A stretch of DNA of 64,000 nt, taken from NCBI GenBank assembly GCA_016928305.1, contig JAFGKY010000136.1, positions 35,488-99,487 on the forward strand, written 5' to 3'. The translations under genes and the position numbers were made by a program. Positions within the stretch are counted from its first letter, which is position 1; each line of letters opens with the position of its first letter. This document shows, one piece after another, positions 43,576-51,802 of this stretch. The notes under the pieces are model-generated. The model had not been told where the DNA came from. It searched no databases and worked only from the letters and a program-made list of their open reading frames with translations. Origin of the DNA: Bacteroidales bacterium (GTDB lineage: Bacteria; Bacteroidota; Bacteroidia; Bacteroidales; UBA10428).

Positions 43576-44055
43576 CTAAGGATTATATTTATCGAAATTT
43601 TCGATTTCTAACTCATCCGGTAAAACACCAACAGTCAGGATGAAAAAGGTCAATGCTTTGGTCCCCGGCTCGAGATGCCCGCCAATGACACTGTTTTCAT
43701 CTGAAAGTGCTATGTGTGCATGCACCCTCCCGTTAAAGATATATCCCTGCAAACTCACCAGGTCCATGGCAACAGAAGCTTTTGAAAACTCATTAGCCGG
43801 AGGAAGACTGCTGCTACTGACAACATGGAAATGGTAATCGGTTACTGAACCAATGCCCGCAATAATAACGGCATTTTTAACGTTTTTCTCTTCGGTATAT
43901 TGATTCAGTCCTTCGAGCATATCAGTTCCGCTTTGTATTCGAATAATATCAATCCTCTCAAATTGAGATGACACTGCATGAACAGCTGGCAACTCTTGTT
44001 GTGATCGACCCGATAGCGATAGTGCCAGAAAAAGGAGTACAAAATTTTTTTTCAT
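43576..44055 (-). CDS. Exported PPC/DUF296-domain protein
   Basis: A 159-residue protein with a signal peptide (MKKNFVLLFLALSLSGRS) and a PPC (DUF296) domain, known from plant AT-hook proteins and bacterial stand-alone forms. Key segments are GTDMLEGLNQYTEEKNVKNA, IIAGIGSVTDYHFHVV and GRVHAHIALSDENSVIGGHL with the conserved histidines proposed to bind a metal. Export of a PPC domain is notable because bacterial forms are usually cytoplasmic. Function unknown. It is 131 bases upstream of the FMN reductase, probably a separate unit. Confidence 0.8.
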   Translation of the reverse strand: MKKNFVLLFLALSLSGRSQQELPAVHAVSSQFERIDIIRIQSGTDMLEGLNQYTEEKNVKNAVIIAGIGSVTDYHFHVVSSSSLPPANEFSKASVAMDLVSLQGYIFNGRVHAHIALSDENSVIGGHLEPGTKALTFFILTVGVLPDELEIENFDKYNP

Positions 44056-44243
44056 GACATTTATATTTGGTTTCTGATGTATGTGTCACTCTTCAGAAAT
44101 GTAATTACAAGTTAGGCAAGAAGCTAAGGTTTGTTATTGCAGATCCTCACAACAAAACCGGAGCTGAAAAGACAAACAAAATAAAACACCGGTCCTTGTC
44201 CATCAGTCTCCTTCAGTGAAGGCTGTTATTCGATTAAGGTCTC

Positions 44244-45413
44244 TTACTCTGACGTTCCTTTGCATTCAAACATATTCGCATACCGGTTTATTTTGTTTTT
44301 ATACCTGCTCTTAAAAAATACATTTCCTATGAATCCAAAGTTGATATGATCAAAATTATGCCCGATGAATTCCTTATTTATTTTCACTGAATAATCCATG
44401 AACTTGCCGGCAACATTACCCGATGTATCTGTATTGATATCAAAAACCTTAACAGGAGCGGAGCAACTGTAATCAAACGCTGCAAAATCAATGTATTTTA
44501 TATGTTGTCCTTTTCTGGTACGGAAATACATATTTAGATTTTTCAGATCGTACACAACAGACCATTTATTATTTCCCATGTCCATCTGTTTCAGTATAGA
44601 AAAAGCATATTCCACTAGAGGTGCACCGGAATCTTCATCATAATCATTTATCTTTTTGGAAGCAAGCATAAAACGCAAATCTTTTTCGGAAAAATCATTT
44701 TCCAGCATCTGGTTATAAATACTGTCCTCTTCAGGCATCATTTTTAGCTCTTTTTCATAGGCCCTGTTGCAAAGTACCTGAACGGGCATATTATTTCCTT
44801 CATAGACAGTCATAATATTATTAATGAATTCAATTACTGCTGTGTTCCCCGATTTGTCAGCAACAAAATAATGCCATTGACAATGTCCATTAATACCAAC
44901 ATGGGTGATATTTTCAAGAACTTCATGAACCGTTGTAAAATTATCGAGTACATATTGCATGAAAAAATGATGATGGAATTTTGGCTTGTCACTTTGTGTA
45001 TAGGTTGTACCCAATAACGTCATTTCACCAATATAAAGCCCTTTTTCATTGACTCCGCCATCGATAAAATCTTTTCCCCAGGTATTATATGTAACCGATC
45101 CGTACGATGAAATCCACTCTAATCGTGGATCAGATTTTCTTTTTGCACACAGGCAGGTAAAATCTGCCCAGCCGATGTTTTCTTTTCTTACACCCCGTTT
45201 GTTGATGAAAACAGCTCCCGGAACCTCAATGTAATCATCCAGGTTATGGCACACCAGCAGGGTGTCATTCTTGCTTAACAGAAAAGTCGCACAACCCCTA
45301 TTGCTTTCCAGCTGATAGTACTCCCCCGAGTTACAGTACAGCAAATAACCGGTTATTAGAATGAAGACACTGGCAATACCAGCCAGCATATTTTTCCTGA
45401 TATTCCTTTTCAT
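44244..45413 (-). CDS. Linear amide C-N hydrolase (choloylglycine hydrolase/penicillin V acylase-like)
   Basis: A 389-residue Ntn-hydrolase-like protein. After an N-terminal membrane segment (about 9-27) comes RGCATFLL with Cys41 as the likely nucleophile exposed by processing after the RG pair, followed by the Asp of CHNLDDY and GGVNEKGLYIGEM. These match the bile-salt hydrolase/penicillin V acylase pattern, including NEKGL. Substrates could be N-acyl amino acids, bile-salt amides or N-acyl-homoserine-lactone-like compounds; sequence cannot decide. The membrane segment implies a periplasmic or surface location. It lies 95 bases after the CPBP gene on the same strand. Confidence 0.72.
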   Translation of the reverse strand: MKRNIRKNMLAGIASVFILITGYLLYCNSGEYYQLESNRGCATFLLSKNDTLLVCHNLDDYIEVPGAVFINKRGVRKENIGWADFTCLCAKRKSDPRLEWISSYGSVTYNTWGKDFIDGGVNEKGLYIGEMTLLGTTYTQSDKPKFHHHFFMQYVLDNFTTVHEVLENITHVGINGHCQWHYFVADKSGNTAVIEFINNIMTVYEGNNMPVQVLCNRAYEKELKMMPEEDSIYNQMLENDFSEKDLRFMLASKKINDYDEDSGAPLVEYAFSILKQMDMGNNKWSVVYDLKNLNMYFRTRKGQHIKYIDFAAFDYSCSAPVKVFDINTDTSGNVAGKFMDYSVKINKEFIGHNFDHINFGFIGNVFFKSRYKNKINRYANMFECKGTSE

Positions 45414-45508
45414 AGACGGTTTTAATTAATTATAAATGTGTTATGTCTCCAGATCATCAGCAATCTGTCATGAATACACACATAGGTTGACTTATTCATG
45501 AAAACATC

Positions 45509-46744
45509 CTATGCTGGAATATTACTCTTTCGTATAACATAGCTGAATATACCCAGAATAATATAAACAGTGCCGGCTAGAAAATAGATTATATAGGCTC
45601 TTTCAGAACCTCCCAGATGTGATTGATATCCTGACACAATTTGACATATGCCATTAATCATCAAGGCTATTGAGATTATTTTCTCTCCGATTTTGTTATA
45701 AAAAATAAAAGCACCCATATTTAACAATGCTGTGAATATAATCAATATGAATAATATACTTATTCCAGAGGGCATCATTTCAATAATAAGAGGGACTACA
45801 GAAATCCCAGCCAGCAGTAATACATAGCGCTGAAGTCTGTCAGCGATTTGTGAATTCTTTCTGCTCAGATATGGGAAAAGATAAGAGTCATTGACCTCCT
45901 CTGATACCATAAAGCCGTTATGACCCTTTAAGCCGGCCTTTTCGGTAACGATGGCGACAATAAGAATATTGATAAGCATGGCTGCCCATAAGAAGGCATA
46001 AAATGTGAAATTATCCACAAAACCGTGATATTCAGCCCCGGGAACCTGAACAAAATATAAAAATGAATCATGCAGGTAATGATACATCATTCCGGCAATC
46101 AAGGTACGCGACTTTACTGCAACGTATGTGAAAGTATATCCGATAAGTGCTACAGAGAAAAATTCAACGAAATCAATAAGCTTATATCCGGTGATATGGC
46201 ACGTTGCGAAAATCAGGATTTGCCACCACATGGCTTTTCTCAGATTTTTCCACCACCGGATCAGTACAAAAAGAATTACGCCTCTGAAGAAGACTTCTTC
46301 CCATATGCCCGGATTTAAGCAGAAAATAAATTGACCAAGTGTGAGATTCGAGAAATCTACTACATACTTGCCGGTAAATATGGATCCTAACAACATTCCG
46401 GTCAGGGATACACAGGCCAGCATTATCCCCAACAAAATATGCCCTGTTATATTCCTGGGCCAGTAAACACCAAGCCGGTTCAGCCAGGTTTTTATAGTTA
46501 CTTTTCCGAACGGGATCTTAAGTATTCCTGGAAAAAGAAATATTGCAAAAGCAGATGTAATTATAAATACAATGATGGATTTCCATGCTTTGGATAATTC
46601 CAGTCCAGATAATTTCGTTATGATTATGACGATCAATTGGCCGACAGTAACAAATACAACTGCCAGGGCAATGGATCTGATATAGTATCTCACAGATTGT
46701 TTTTCCTTCCTATTGATGTGGATTGAATCAGCATTTTCATTCAT
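45509..46744 (-). CDS. CPBP family intramembrane glutamic endopeptidase
   Basis: A 411-residue polytopic membrane protein (about 9-10 segments) of the CPBP/ABI family (CAAX-type prenyl endopeptidase-like). The catalytic motifs are WEEVFFRGVILF (EExxxR, about 146), ATCHITGY (about 181) and MYHYLHDSF (about 222), arranged as in known members. Such proteins process lipid-linked or bacteriocin substrates or cleave membrane anti-sigma factors. The C-terminal part after about 290 carries four more membrane segments beyond the catalytic core. It lies 11 bases after the small exported protein gene on the same strand, so the two may be co-transcribed. Confidence 0.88.
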   Translation of the reverse strand: MNENADSIHINRKEKQSVRYYIRSIALAVVFVTVGQLIVIIITKLSGLELSKAWKSIIVFIITSAFAIFLFPGILKIPFGKVTIKTWLNRLGVYWPRNITGHILLGIMLACVSLTGMLLGSIFTGKYVVDFSNLTLGQFIFCLNPGIWEEVFFRGVILFVLIRWWKNLRKAMWWQILIFATCHITGYKLIDFVEFFSVALIGYTFTYVAVKSRTLIAGMMYHYLHDSFLYFVQVPGAEYHGFVDNFTFYAFLWAAMLINILIVAIVTEKAGLKGHNGFMVSEEVNDSYLFPYLSRKNSQIADRLQRYVLLLAGISVVPLIIEMMPSGISILFILIIFTALLNMGAFIFYNKIGEKIISIALMINGICQIVSGYQSHLGGSERAYIIYFLAGTVYIILGIFSYVIRKSNIPA

Positions 46745-46755
46745 AGTATTGTGAA

Positions 46756-47145
46756 TTATTTCATTTTTATTTTATAAGCCAGATTCACAACGTTAATTTC
46801 TTTGTCCTTGGGCGTTCTTACTTTAATGTCCTGTAAATTAAGTGATATAATTTCGACATTTTTCTTCCGAATTCCGGCGAGGGAGGTTCGCATTTCTTCA
46901 GTAATTTTACACGAATTGCTCTCATAGACATGGACATAACCTTCATAGGTCAGCGTGATAGTGAAGCCAACAATGGAATAATCCTTATTATTTAATTCGA
47001 TCTCAGGAATCTTTATGAGATTATCATAAAGAATGGTATCATTTGACTTATATCCGGCAATAAACGCCTGAATTTTGTCTTTTTCCTGACAATGGGTGAA
47101 TATTGAGATTGTCAGAAATACTAACAATACGGATATCTTTTTCAT
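46756..47145 (-). CDS. Small exported protein, GldM-C-like pattern
   Basis: A 129-residue exported protein, start at ATG 47145 (MKKISVLLVFLTISIFTHCQ), with a signal peptide ending in a possible lipobox (FTHC). The frame extends 219 bases upstream without protein-like sequence, so the short form is favoured. The body (VGFTITLTYEGYVHVYES, MRTSLAGIRKKNVEIISLNL, DIKVRTPKDKE) resembles the C-terminal beta-domain of GldM, in which a helix EMRxxLxxxxKGD is followed by IxxIKxxxPDG. That similarity is tentative. It lies 11 bases upstream of the CPBP gene. Confidence 0.55.
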   Translation of the reverse strand: MKKISVLLVFLTISIFTHCQEKDKIQAFIAGYKSNDTILYDNLIKIPEIELNNKDYSIVGFTITLTYEGYVHVYESNSCKITEEMRTSLAGIRKKNVEIISLNLQDIKVRTPKDKEINVVNLAYKIKMK

Positions 47146-47610
47146 AGGGCTGATTTCAAATGGTTTAATGCCTGTAAATACAGTTTTTATCAACGTGTTT
47201 GGTCTATAATATAAAAATAAATGTACAAAACTTTCGAAAAGCTGCAAACAACCAAAATTTTGACACTCGGAGTTGATACATGCATAAACAGAAGGTATCA
47301 TTGAATAATCTCCTTCCTTGCACCACGTTTTGCATCGCTGTTTTAAGATGCAGCATGAAAACATAGGCTCCGGAATCGGTTAATCAAGATAAAGATTTAA
47401 TGTTATTGTAATTCTGATAATGGGTATCTAAACGTTATTGCCATTGCTTATTTTATATCTGAGGCTTACACCTCATTGAAATTTGAATTTTAATGATCTC
47501 AAATAATCCCATCTTATAAACAGAGCAAATTTTTAATCAAAACTAAGGAACTGAGTTTGAATTTACTTACCTTCAATGATTCATTTATTTATTCATTAAA
47601 ACCTTTAAAC
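47146..47610. other. 465-base intergenic region without a recognisable gene
   Basis: A/T-rich gap between two divergent small envelope genes. A 6-bp stem TGCATC/GATGCA with a 10-base loop occurs near 47331-47352 and a short TGAGG/CCTCA hairpin near 47460-47475. I see no tRNA, ncRNA or protein-like ORF. Most of it is likely leader and promoter DNA for the two genes. Confidence 0.5.
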
Positions 47611-47979
47611 ATGAAACTTCACAAGCTATTGCTGCTTATATTGCTGGGTCTGACTGTATCCTTTGTCAGTTGCAAAAAAGGTCCAGAAAAACTAATTGCT
47701 AAGACATGGAAAGTTACCAATGTCGTTTCAAAAGGAACTTATAATGACAGTATCTTCCAGGTATTCAAAGCTGACTTAATGAAAGTTGAAATGACTTTCA
47801 AAGATAACAAGTACACAATGAGTTCAGACGGAAAGGTCATTGAATCGGGAACATATGCACTTGAAAATGGTATACTGGTAGTCAAGACTGAAAAAGGTAT
47901 GAATATGGATGCCATTGTCACCAAAGATAATCTGACCTTAGACACACCTGATTTTATGACAAACCTTCAACCTAAGTAA
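47611..47979 (+). CDS. Lipocalin-like lipoprotein
   Basis: A 122-residue lipoprotein from ATG 47611 (MKLHKLLLLILLGLTVSFVS, Cys in VSCKKG as the lipobox). The body LIAKTWKVTNVV, KVEMTFKDNKYTMSSDG, VIESGTYALENGILVVKT is a small antiparallel barrel of the Bacteroidota lipocalin-like (DUF4488/DUF5004-type) class that starts xWKVT. An upstream frame would add 18 residues but no signal. It is 27 bases before the BON/SH3 gene and likely co-transcribed. Ligand unknown. Confidence 0.78.
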   Translation: MKLHKLLLLILLGLTVSFVSCKKGPEKLIAKTWKVTNVVSKGTYNDSIFQVFKADLMKVEMTFKDNKYTMSSDGKVIESGTYALENGILVVKTEKGMNMDAIVTKDNLTLDTPDFMTNLQPK

Positions 47980-48006
47980 TTAAAAATATTAAAATTAAAG
48001 AAAGCT

Positions 48007-48462
48007 ATGGGTTTATTTGATGATTTGGCTAAAGCCATTACCACACCTCAGGAAAAGGCAAATTATTCTGGTTTGCTGTCATCTGCCGGTATTACGATTT
48101 CTAATCTGGGCATCTCGCTGGAGAAGGGCGTTCTTTCAGTAACGGGTACGGTCGCCGACGGAGCAACTGCCGAAGCCGCTGTTGCGGCACTTAAAAAAGC
48201 CCCCGGAGTGACCGAAGTGAAAAACTACCTTGTTGTGGAAGACCTGACCTCGAAGAACATCATGATGAAAGTGGTGACTAAAAGTTCTAACCTGAACATA
48301 CGCAAAGGTCCCGGAACACAATATGATATTATCGGAAAAGCCGCTCATCATTCGCAAGTACAGTTGATCAAAAAGATGTATAACGGCTGGTATTATATAA
48401 AATCAGCTGATGGTGTCTATGGTTTCTGCTCTACAGATTACCTTGCACAGGTACAAAGATGA
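48007..48462 (+). CDS. BON domain plus SH3b domain protein
   Basis: A 151-residue protein with two small domains. Residues about 22-85 are a BON domain (GLLSSAGITISNLGISLEKG, LSVTGTVADGATAEAAVAAL, GVTEVKNYLVVED), which binds membranes or peptidoglycan-associated material in LysM/BON proteins. Residues about 92-150 are a bacterial SH3 domain (LNIRKGPGTQYDIIGKAA, GWYYIKSADGVYGFC). There is no signal peptide, so it may act in the cytoplasm like YgaU, with the SH3b replacing LysM. Probably an envelope-stress or wall-related accessory. Confidence 0.85.
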   Translation: MGLFDDLAKAITTPQEKANYSGLLSSAGITISNLGISLEKGVLSVTGTVADGATAEAAVAALKKAPGVTEVKNYLVVEDLTSKNIMMKVVTKSSNLNIRKGPGTQYDIIGKAAHHSQVQLIKKMYNGWYYIKSADGVYGFCSTDYLAQVQR

Positions 48463-48582
48463 TAAGCATATAACCAATCCTTGTCTGACGGCTCTCACGG
48501 AACCGGGATTGGTAAATGCTAAATGTCTTATCATTTTCTTTTACTGTTCATTTCATAACCGTTGAATATGTCGTCAGTATTC

Positions 48583-50952
48583 CTAAAAATCAATCCTGTA
48601 ACTTAAATACGGTACGATAACAACGGTTTTGGAATTCTCAATTGATTTTGTCCGGTAATTATAATATTCACCTTCATACAAAGGGGAACCCAGTGCATTT
48701 TTAACCTGAAATGACCAGACACTGGAGTGTCTTTTCTTGTTTATCCTATAGCTGACCGCCAGGTCAAGATAATATGTTGCCGGGTCCTGATTTTTAAAAG
48801 CCTTTGTTTCGTCATATAAAACCATATGTTCCTGCAGTGATTGGTTTTCTAATACAGGAGTTGTCCTTTCTCCTCCCATAAAATTGAAACGGCCATTAAT
48901 CCCCAGAACATTCTTTTTCTTTATATTGAATTCTTTACCAAACAGTAAATTGATTACATAATTCTTATTATACCTGGTATTCCTCCATTTCCCGTCGTCG
49001 CCTTTATAGCTTGAATTAAAGATTGAAGCAGTAATCAGGTAATAGTAGTTATTATTTAGAAAACGTTCAAAAGTAAAATCAATTCCAATATTTCTCCCGA
49101 CACTATTATTAGCCAGCGTATTTCTGAACAACCAGTCCTGCTTGAAATTTATCATGGAATAGGAACTGTCAGGAATACCCGGAATATCATATAAAAATTG
49201 ATAATAGGGTTCAATTTTCAATCGTAATTTGTTATTTATCAGCCAATCATAACCAAAAACAATGTGTTGGGCATGAGAGAGTTTCAGATTCTTATTTGGT
49301 GTATGGATTTCTCCATCAACATCATTATTTATAAAGTATATCTTCAATTCTTCCATTTGACTGTGTTTTCCATATCCCAAACTTATGGAATGCTTCGGGA
49401 CGAATTCCCAGTTCAGACCAAGACGCGGTTCGATCGAATAATCATTATTTATACTCAGGTAACATACATGGACGCCTGCATTCAGGATCAAGTTTTCAGA
49501 CAGGTTAAACCTTGATTGTGCATAATACTCAATAAAACTACTGTTTCCTTTTTCCTTAATAAAGTTCTGATAAGTTTCCGGCCGATTACTGCTCAATGTG
49601 CCGTCGAAGTTCAGGTTATTAAAGAGAAAATTATAATATATCCCGGTTTTTAAACTCAGGTGAGCATTAAACTTATGATTGATAAATGAAGTAAGAATTA
49701 TTTTTCCCGATTTATCAACGAAATAAGCATCCGGTTGCATGACCAGGCTATCGTTCACACGTGTCTGATCCAATGTGTTCCGGATCCCCGATACAGAAAT
49801 GGTAGTATTAACCAACGTCTTATTACCCAATAAGTATTTGTGCGATAATCCACTGGCATACATATTGGCATCCCAGTCAAAATGTATCCGGTCCCAGTCG
49901 CTCTCCCATTTTGTGGAATCTTTGTCAACAGGTTCGGTAATACGATCGATTGCCCCGATTCCCCATAACGAAAAAGTACCTGCTGATTTTGTGGGAAAGT
50001 TCAGTTTAAAGGAAAGGTCCTGATACCTGGGCACCTGATCGGAAGGGACAATACCTAAATTACAAAGCAATCCGAAAGTCGAGTACCTGTAATTAAATAA
50101 ATACGTTGGTTTTTTCCCTTTTTTAAACGGACCTTCCGACGCAATATCGATACCCAGCATTCCGGCCTGAAGTGTGTGTTCTCTTTTGTCGGTGTTGCCA
50201 TTGCGAAGTTTCATATCAAAGACTCCTGCCAGGGCATTGCCGTATTCAGCCGGAAAGGCCCCGGTGAAAAAGTCGGAGTTGGCTAACAGCTGACTGCTAA
50301 AAACCGTTACAAATCCACCGCCTGCTACATTTCCCCCCGGCATGTGGTTGGGATTGGGGATTTCAACTCCTTCTAACCTCCATGATACTCCTTTGGGTGA
50401 GTTACCTCTGATGATTATTGCATTATCCTGCAGGTTTCCAACAGTGACACCTGCAAAAGCAGACACCAGCCTGGCAGGATCATCTATGCCTCCTGCATAT
50501 CGTTGGGTTTCCTCCACTGTGAATGACCTGGCGCTAATGGATGCCATGGTATTTAGCGGCTTATCTTTCCTTGAGTGCGCGTTCACGGTTACTTCGTTAA
50601 TCTGAATAACCGATTGCTTTAAACCAATATTGATAACAACTTCCTTACCGGAGGTTACAATTACTTCAGGCACAATAACCGGATCATACCCCAGGTAATT
50701 GACTTGAATGTTATAACGGCCGGTCGGGACATTTTTGATTTTATAATTGCCCTGAAGATCTGTTGCTGTTCCCAGCAACGGATCTGTGCCATGAATTACG
50801 ACCGAAGCTCCAATCAGGGGCGACTGGATTTCACTGTCAAAAACATTGCCTTTGATTGTCTGTGTAAGCGTTTGCGAACAGAGGCTGCAAGTAGTAAAAA
50901 GTTGCGATACGATAATTAATGTAGAAACAAAGCCACATGAAAAAGATTTCAT
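48583..50952 (-). CDS. TonB-dependent receptor with carboxypeptidase-regulatory-like domain
   Basis: A 789-residue outer-membrane receptor. After the signal peptide (FVSTLIIVSQLFTTCSLCSQ) comes a CarboxypepD_reg-like domain (about 35-110: IKGNVFDSEIQSPLIGASVV, GRYNIQVNYLGYDPVIV), then a plug (about 125-240: INEVTVNAHSRKDKPLNTMA, RLVSAFAGVTVGNLQDNAII with the RGNSPKG loop) and a 22-strand barrel ending in SYRIDF. There is no SusD-like partner, so it is not a classical Sus pair; the CarboxypepD domain occurs in many Bacteroidota receptors with varied substrates. It stands alone between the BON/SH3 gene (other strand) and the small Cys-rich gene. Confidence 0.93.
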   Translation of the reverse strand: MKSFSCGFVSTLIIVSQLFTTCSLCSQTLTQTIKGNVFDSEIQSPLIGASVVIHGTDPLLGTATDLQGNYKIKNVPTGRYNIQVNYLGYDPVIVPEVIVTSGKEVVINIGLKQSVIQINEVTVNAHSRKDKPLNTMASISARSFTVEETQRYAGGIDDPARLVSAFAGVTVGNLQDNAIIIRGNSPKGVSWRLEGVEIPNPNHMPGGNVAGGGFVTVFSSQLLANSDFFTGAFPAEYGNALAGVFDMKLRNGNTDKREHTLQAGMLGIDIASEGPFKKGKKPTYLFNYRYSTFGLLCNLGIVPSDQVPRYQDLSFKLNFPTKSAGTFSLWGIGAIDRITEPVDKDSTKWESDWDRIHFDWDANMYASGLSHKYLLGNKTLVNTTISVSGIRNTLDQTRVNDSLVMQPDAYFVDKSGKIILTSFINHKFNAHLSLKTGIYYNFLFNNLNFDGTLSSNRPETYQNFIKEKGNSSFIEYYAQSRFNLSENLILNAGVHVCYLSINNDYSIEPRLGLNWEFVPKHSISLGYGKHSQMEELKIYFINNDVDGEIHTPNKNLKLSHAQHIVFGYDWLINNKLRLKIEPYYQFLYDIPGIPDSSYSMINFKQDWLFRNTLANNSVGRNIGIDFTFERFLNNNYYYLITASIFNSSYKGDDGKWRNTRYNKNYVINLLFGKEFNIKKKNVLGINGRFNFMGGERTTPVLENQSLQEHMVLYDETKAFKNQDPATYYLDLAVSYRINKKRHSSVWSFQVKNALGSPLYEGEYYNYRTKSIENSKTVVIVPYLSYRIDF

Positions 50953-51076
50953 AGTACATCACTTAAAATATTCTATTTAGAGACAAATGAATATTTAAAA
51001 GGCTGCACTGCTATATGCGGAAAGATTGCTGTTGATTTATGAATCCTTGACGACCCGGGCTTTTTTCGTTAATGCA

Positions 51077-51295
51077 TCAATTGCACCTGCATTCCCTGTA
51101 TTCATAAAAAGAATGACCATCACGACAACCTCTGTGTTCTTCGTATAGGCAATCCATGCATTCTTCATAGGTTGCTGTTGCATCATCACAATCGAAGTCA
51201 TTCAGCTCACAGCTTTGTGGAATAAAGAGAACTACTGTCAAAAGCATTATGCAGGCCCCGACGGATAGCATCATTTTCACGAATACAGATTTCAT
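51077..51295 (-). CDS. Small exported cysteine-rich protein
   Basis: A 72-residue protein with a hydrophobic signal (KMMLSVGACIMLLTVVLFIP) ending in a lipobox-like QSC at about residue 29. The mature 40 residues are acidic and Cys-rich: CELNDFDCDDATATYEECMD then CLYEEHRGCRDGHSFYEYRE and CRC, with seven Cys including the lipobox. It lacks strong homology to anything I recognise. The paired Cys suggest disulfides or metal binding. It is 67 bases upstream of Gdx-like gene but on the same strand; no operon relation is clear. Confidence 0.6.
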   Translation of the reverse strand: MKSVFVKMMLSVGACIMLLTVVLFIPQSCELNDFDCDDATATYEECMDCLYEEHRGCRDGHSFYEYRECRCN

Positions 51296-51362
51296 ATGAC
51301 GTGTTTAATTATGTTTAATTCATTCCATTATTTTGCTACCTGAGTACAAAGGTATTAATTTC

Positions 51363-51680
51363 TTAATACGACATACGCAATCCCACTATTCCCAGAACAA
51401 TCAACAAGGCAGATGACAGCCGGAAGAGATTCATGGGATCGTGGAAGACCATGATTCCCATCATCAATGTTCCCAATGCTCCGATCCCTGTCCATACGGT
51501 ATAGGCAATGCCAATTGGTATTTCCTTCTGTGCAATCCAAAGAAAATAACCACTCAGGGCCATGGATATTACTGCAAATCCAATCCAGAAATATTTGTGG
51601 GAGGTTGTCTGTGATAATTTGAAACCCAACGGCCATCCGATCTCAAAAATGCCGGCAATGATAAGATAGGTCCAGTTCAT
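51363..51680 (-). CDS. SMR family transporter, Gdx/SugE type
   Basis: A 105-residue four-TM exporter of the small multidrug resistance family. Glu13 in IAGIFEIGWPLGFK is the coupling residue, and the GIAYTVWTGIGALGTLMMGI and RLSSALLIVLGIVGLRMS segments match the Gdx (guanidinium exporter) rather than the EmrE branch. Guanidinium is the probable substrate. I looked for a guanidine riboswitch upstream and did not recognise one in the 120 bases to the MFS gene; that gap is taken by the MFS terminator. It acts as an antiparallel dimer in the inner membrane. Confidence 0.88.
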   Translation of the reverse strand: MNWTYLIIAGIFEIGWPLGFKLSQTTSHKYFWIGFAVISMALSGYFLWIAQKEIPIGIAYTVWTGIGALGTLMMGIMVFHDPMNLFRLSSALLIVLGIVGLRMSY

Positions 51681-51717
51681 AAATCAAATGATTTGTTTTC
51701 ATAGCAAAGAAAACATT

Positions 51718-51766
51718 AAAAAAAGAAATCCCGACGCTGTTTTTCTAACATTGTCGGAATTTCTGG
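51718..51766 (-). terminator. Rho-independent terminator of the MFS transporter gene
   Basis: On the minus strand AGAAATTCCGAC (51755-51766) pairs with GTCGGGATTTCT (51724-51735), one mismatch, 19-base loop, followed by TTTTTTTAA. Lies about 40 bases after the transporter stop and before the Gdx gene. Confidence 0.75.
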
Positions 51767-51802
51767 CTTCTTAAAAAAGTGATTTTTCAGAATGAAACAA
51801 TT

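Noticed and set aside
47146..47364. N-terminal extension of the small exported protein to 47364
   Set aside because: The added 73 residues precede a perfect signal peptide (MKKISVLLVFLT) and are not protein-like.
48472..48513. Terminator after the BON/SH3 gene (AACCAATCC / GGATTGGT)
   Set aside because: The stem pairs 8 bases over a long loop but no T-run follows on either strand, so termination is not supported.
51681..51802. Guanidine riboswitch upstream of the Gdx-like exporter
   Set aside because: The gap holds a simple terminator hairpin of the MFS gene; I see no conserved guanidine riboswitch motifs such as ACGR loops.
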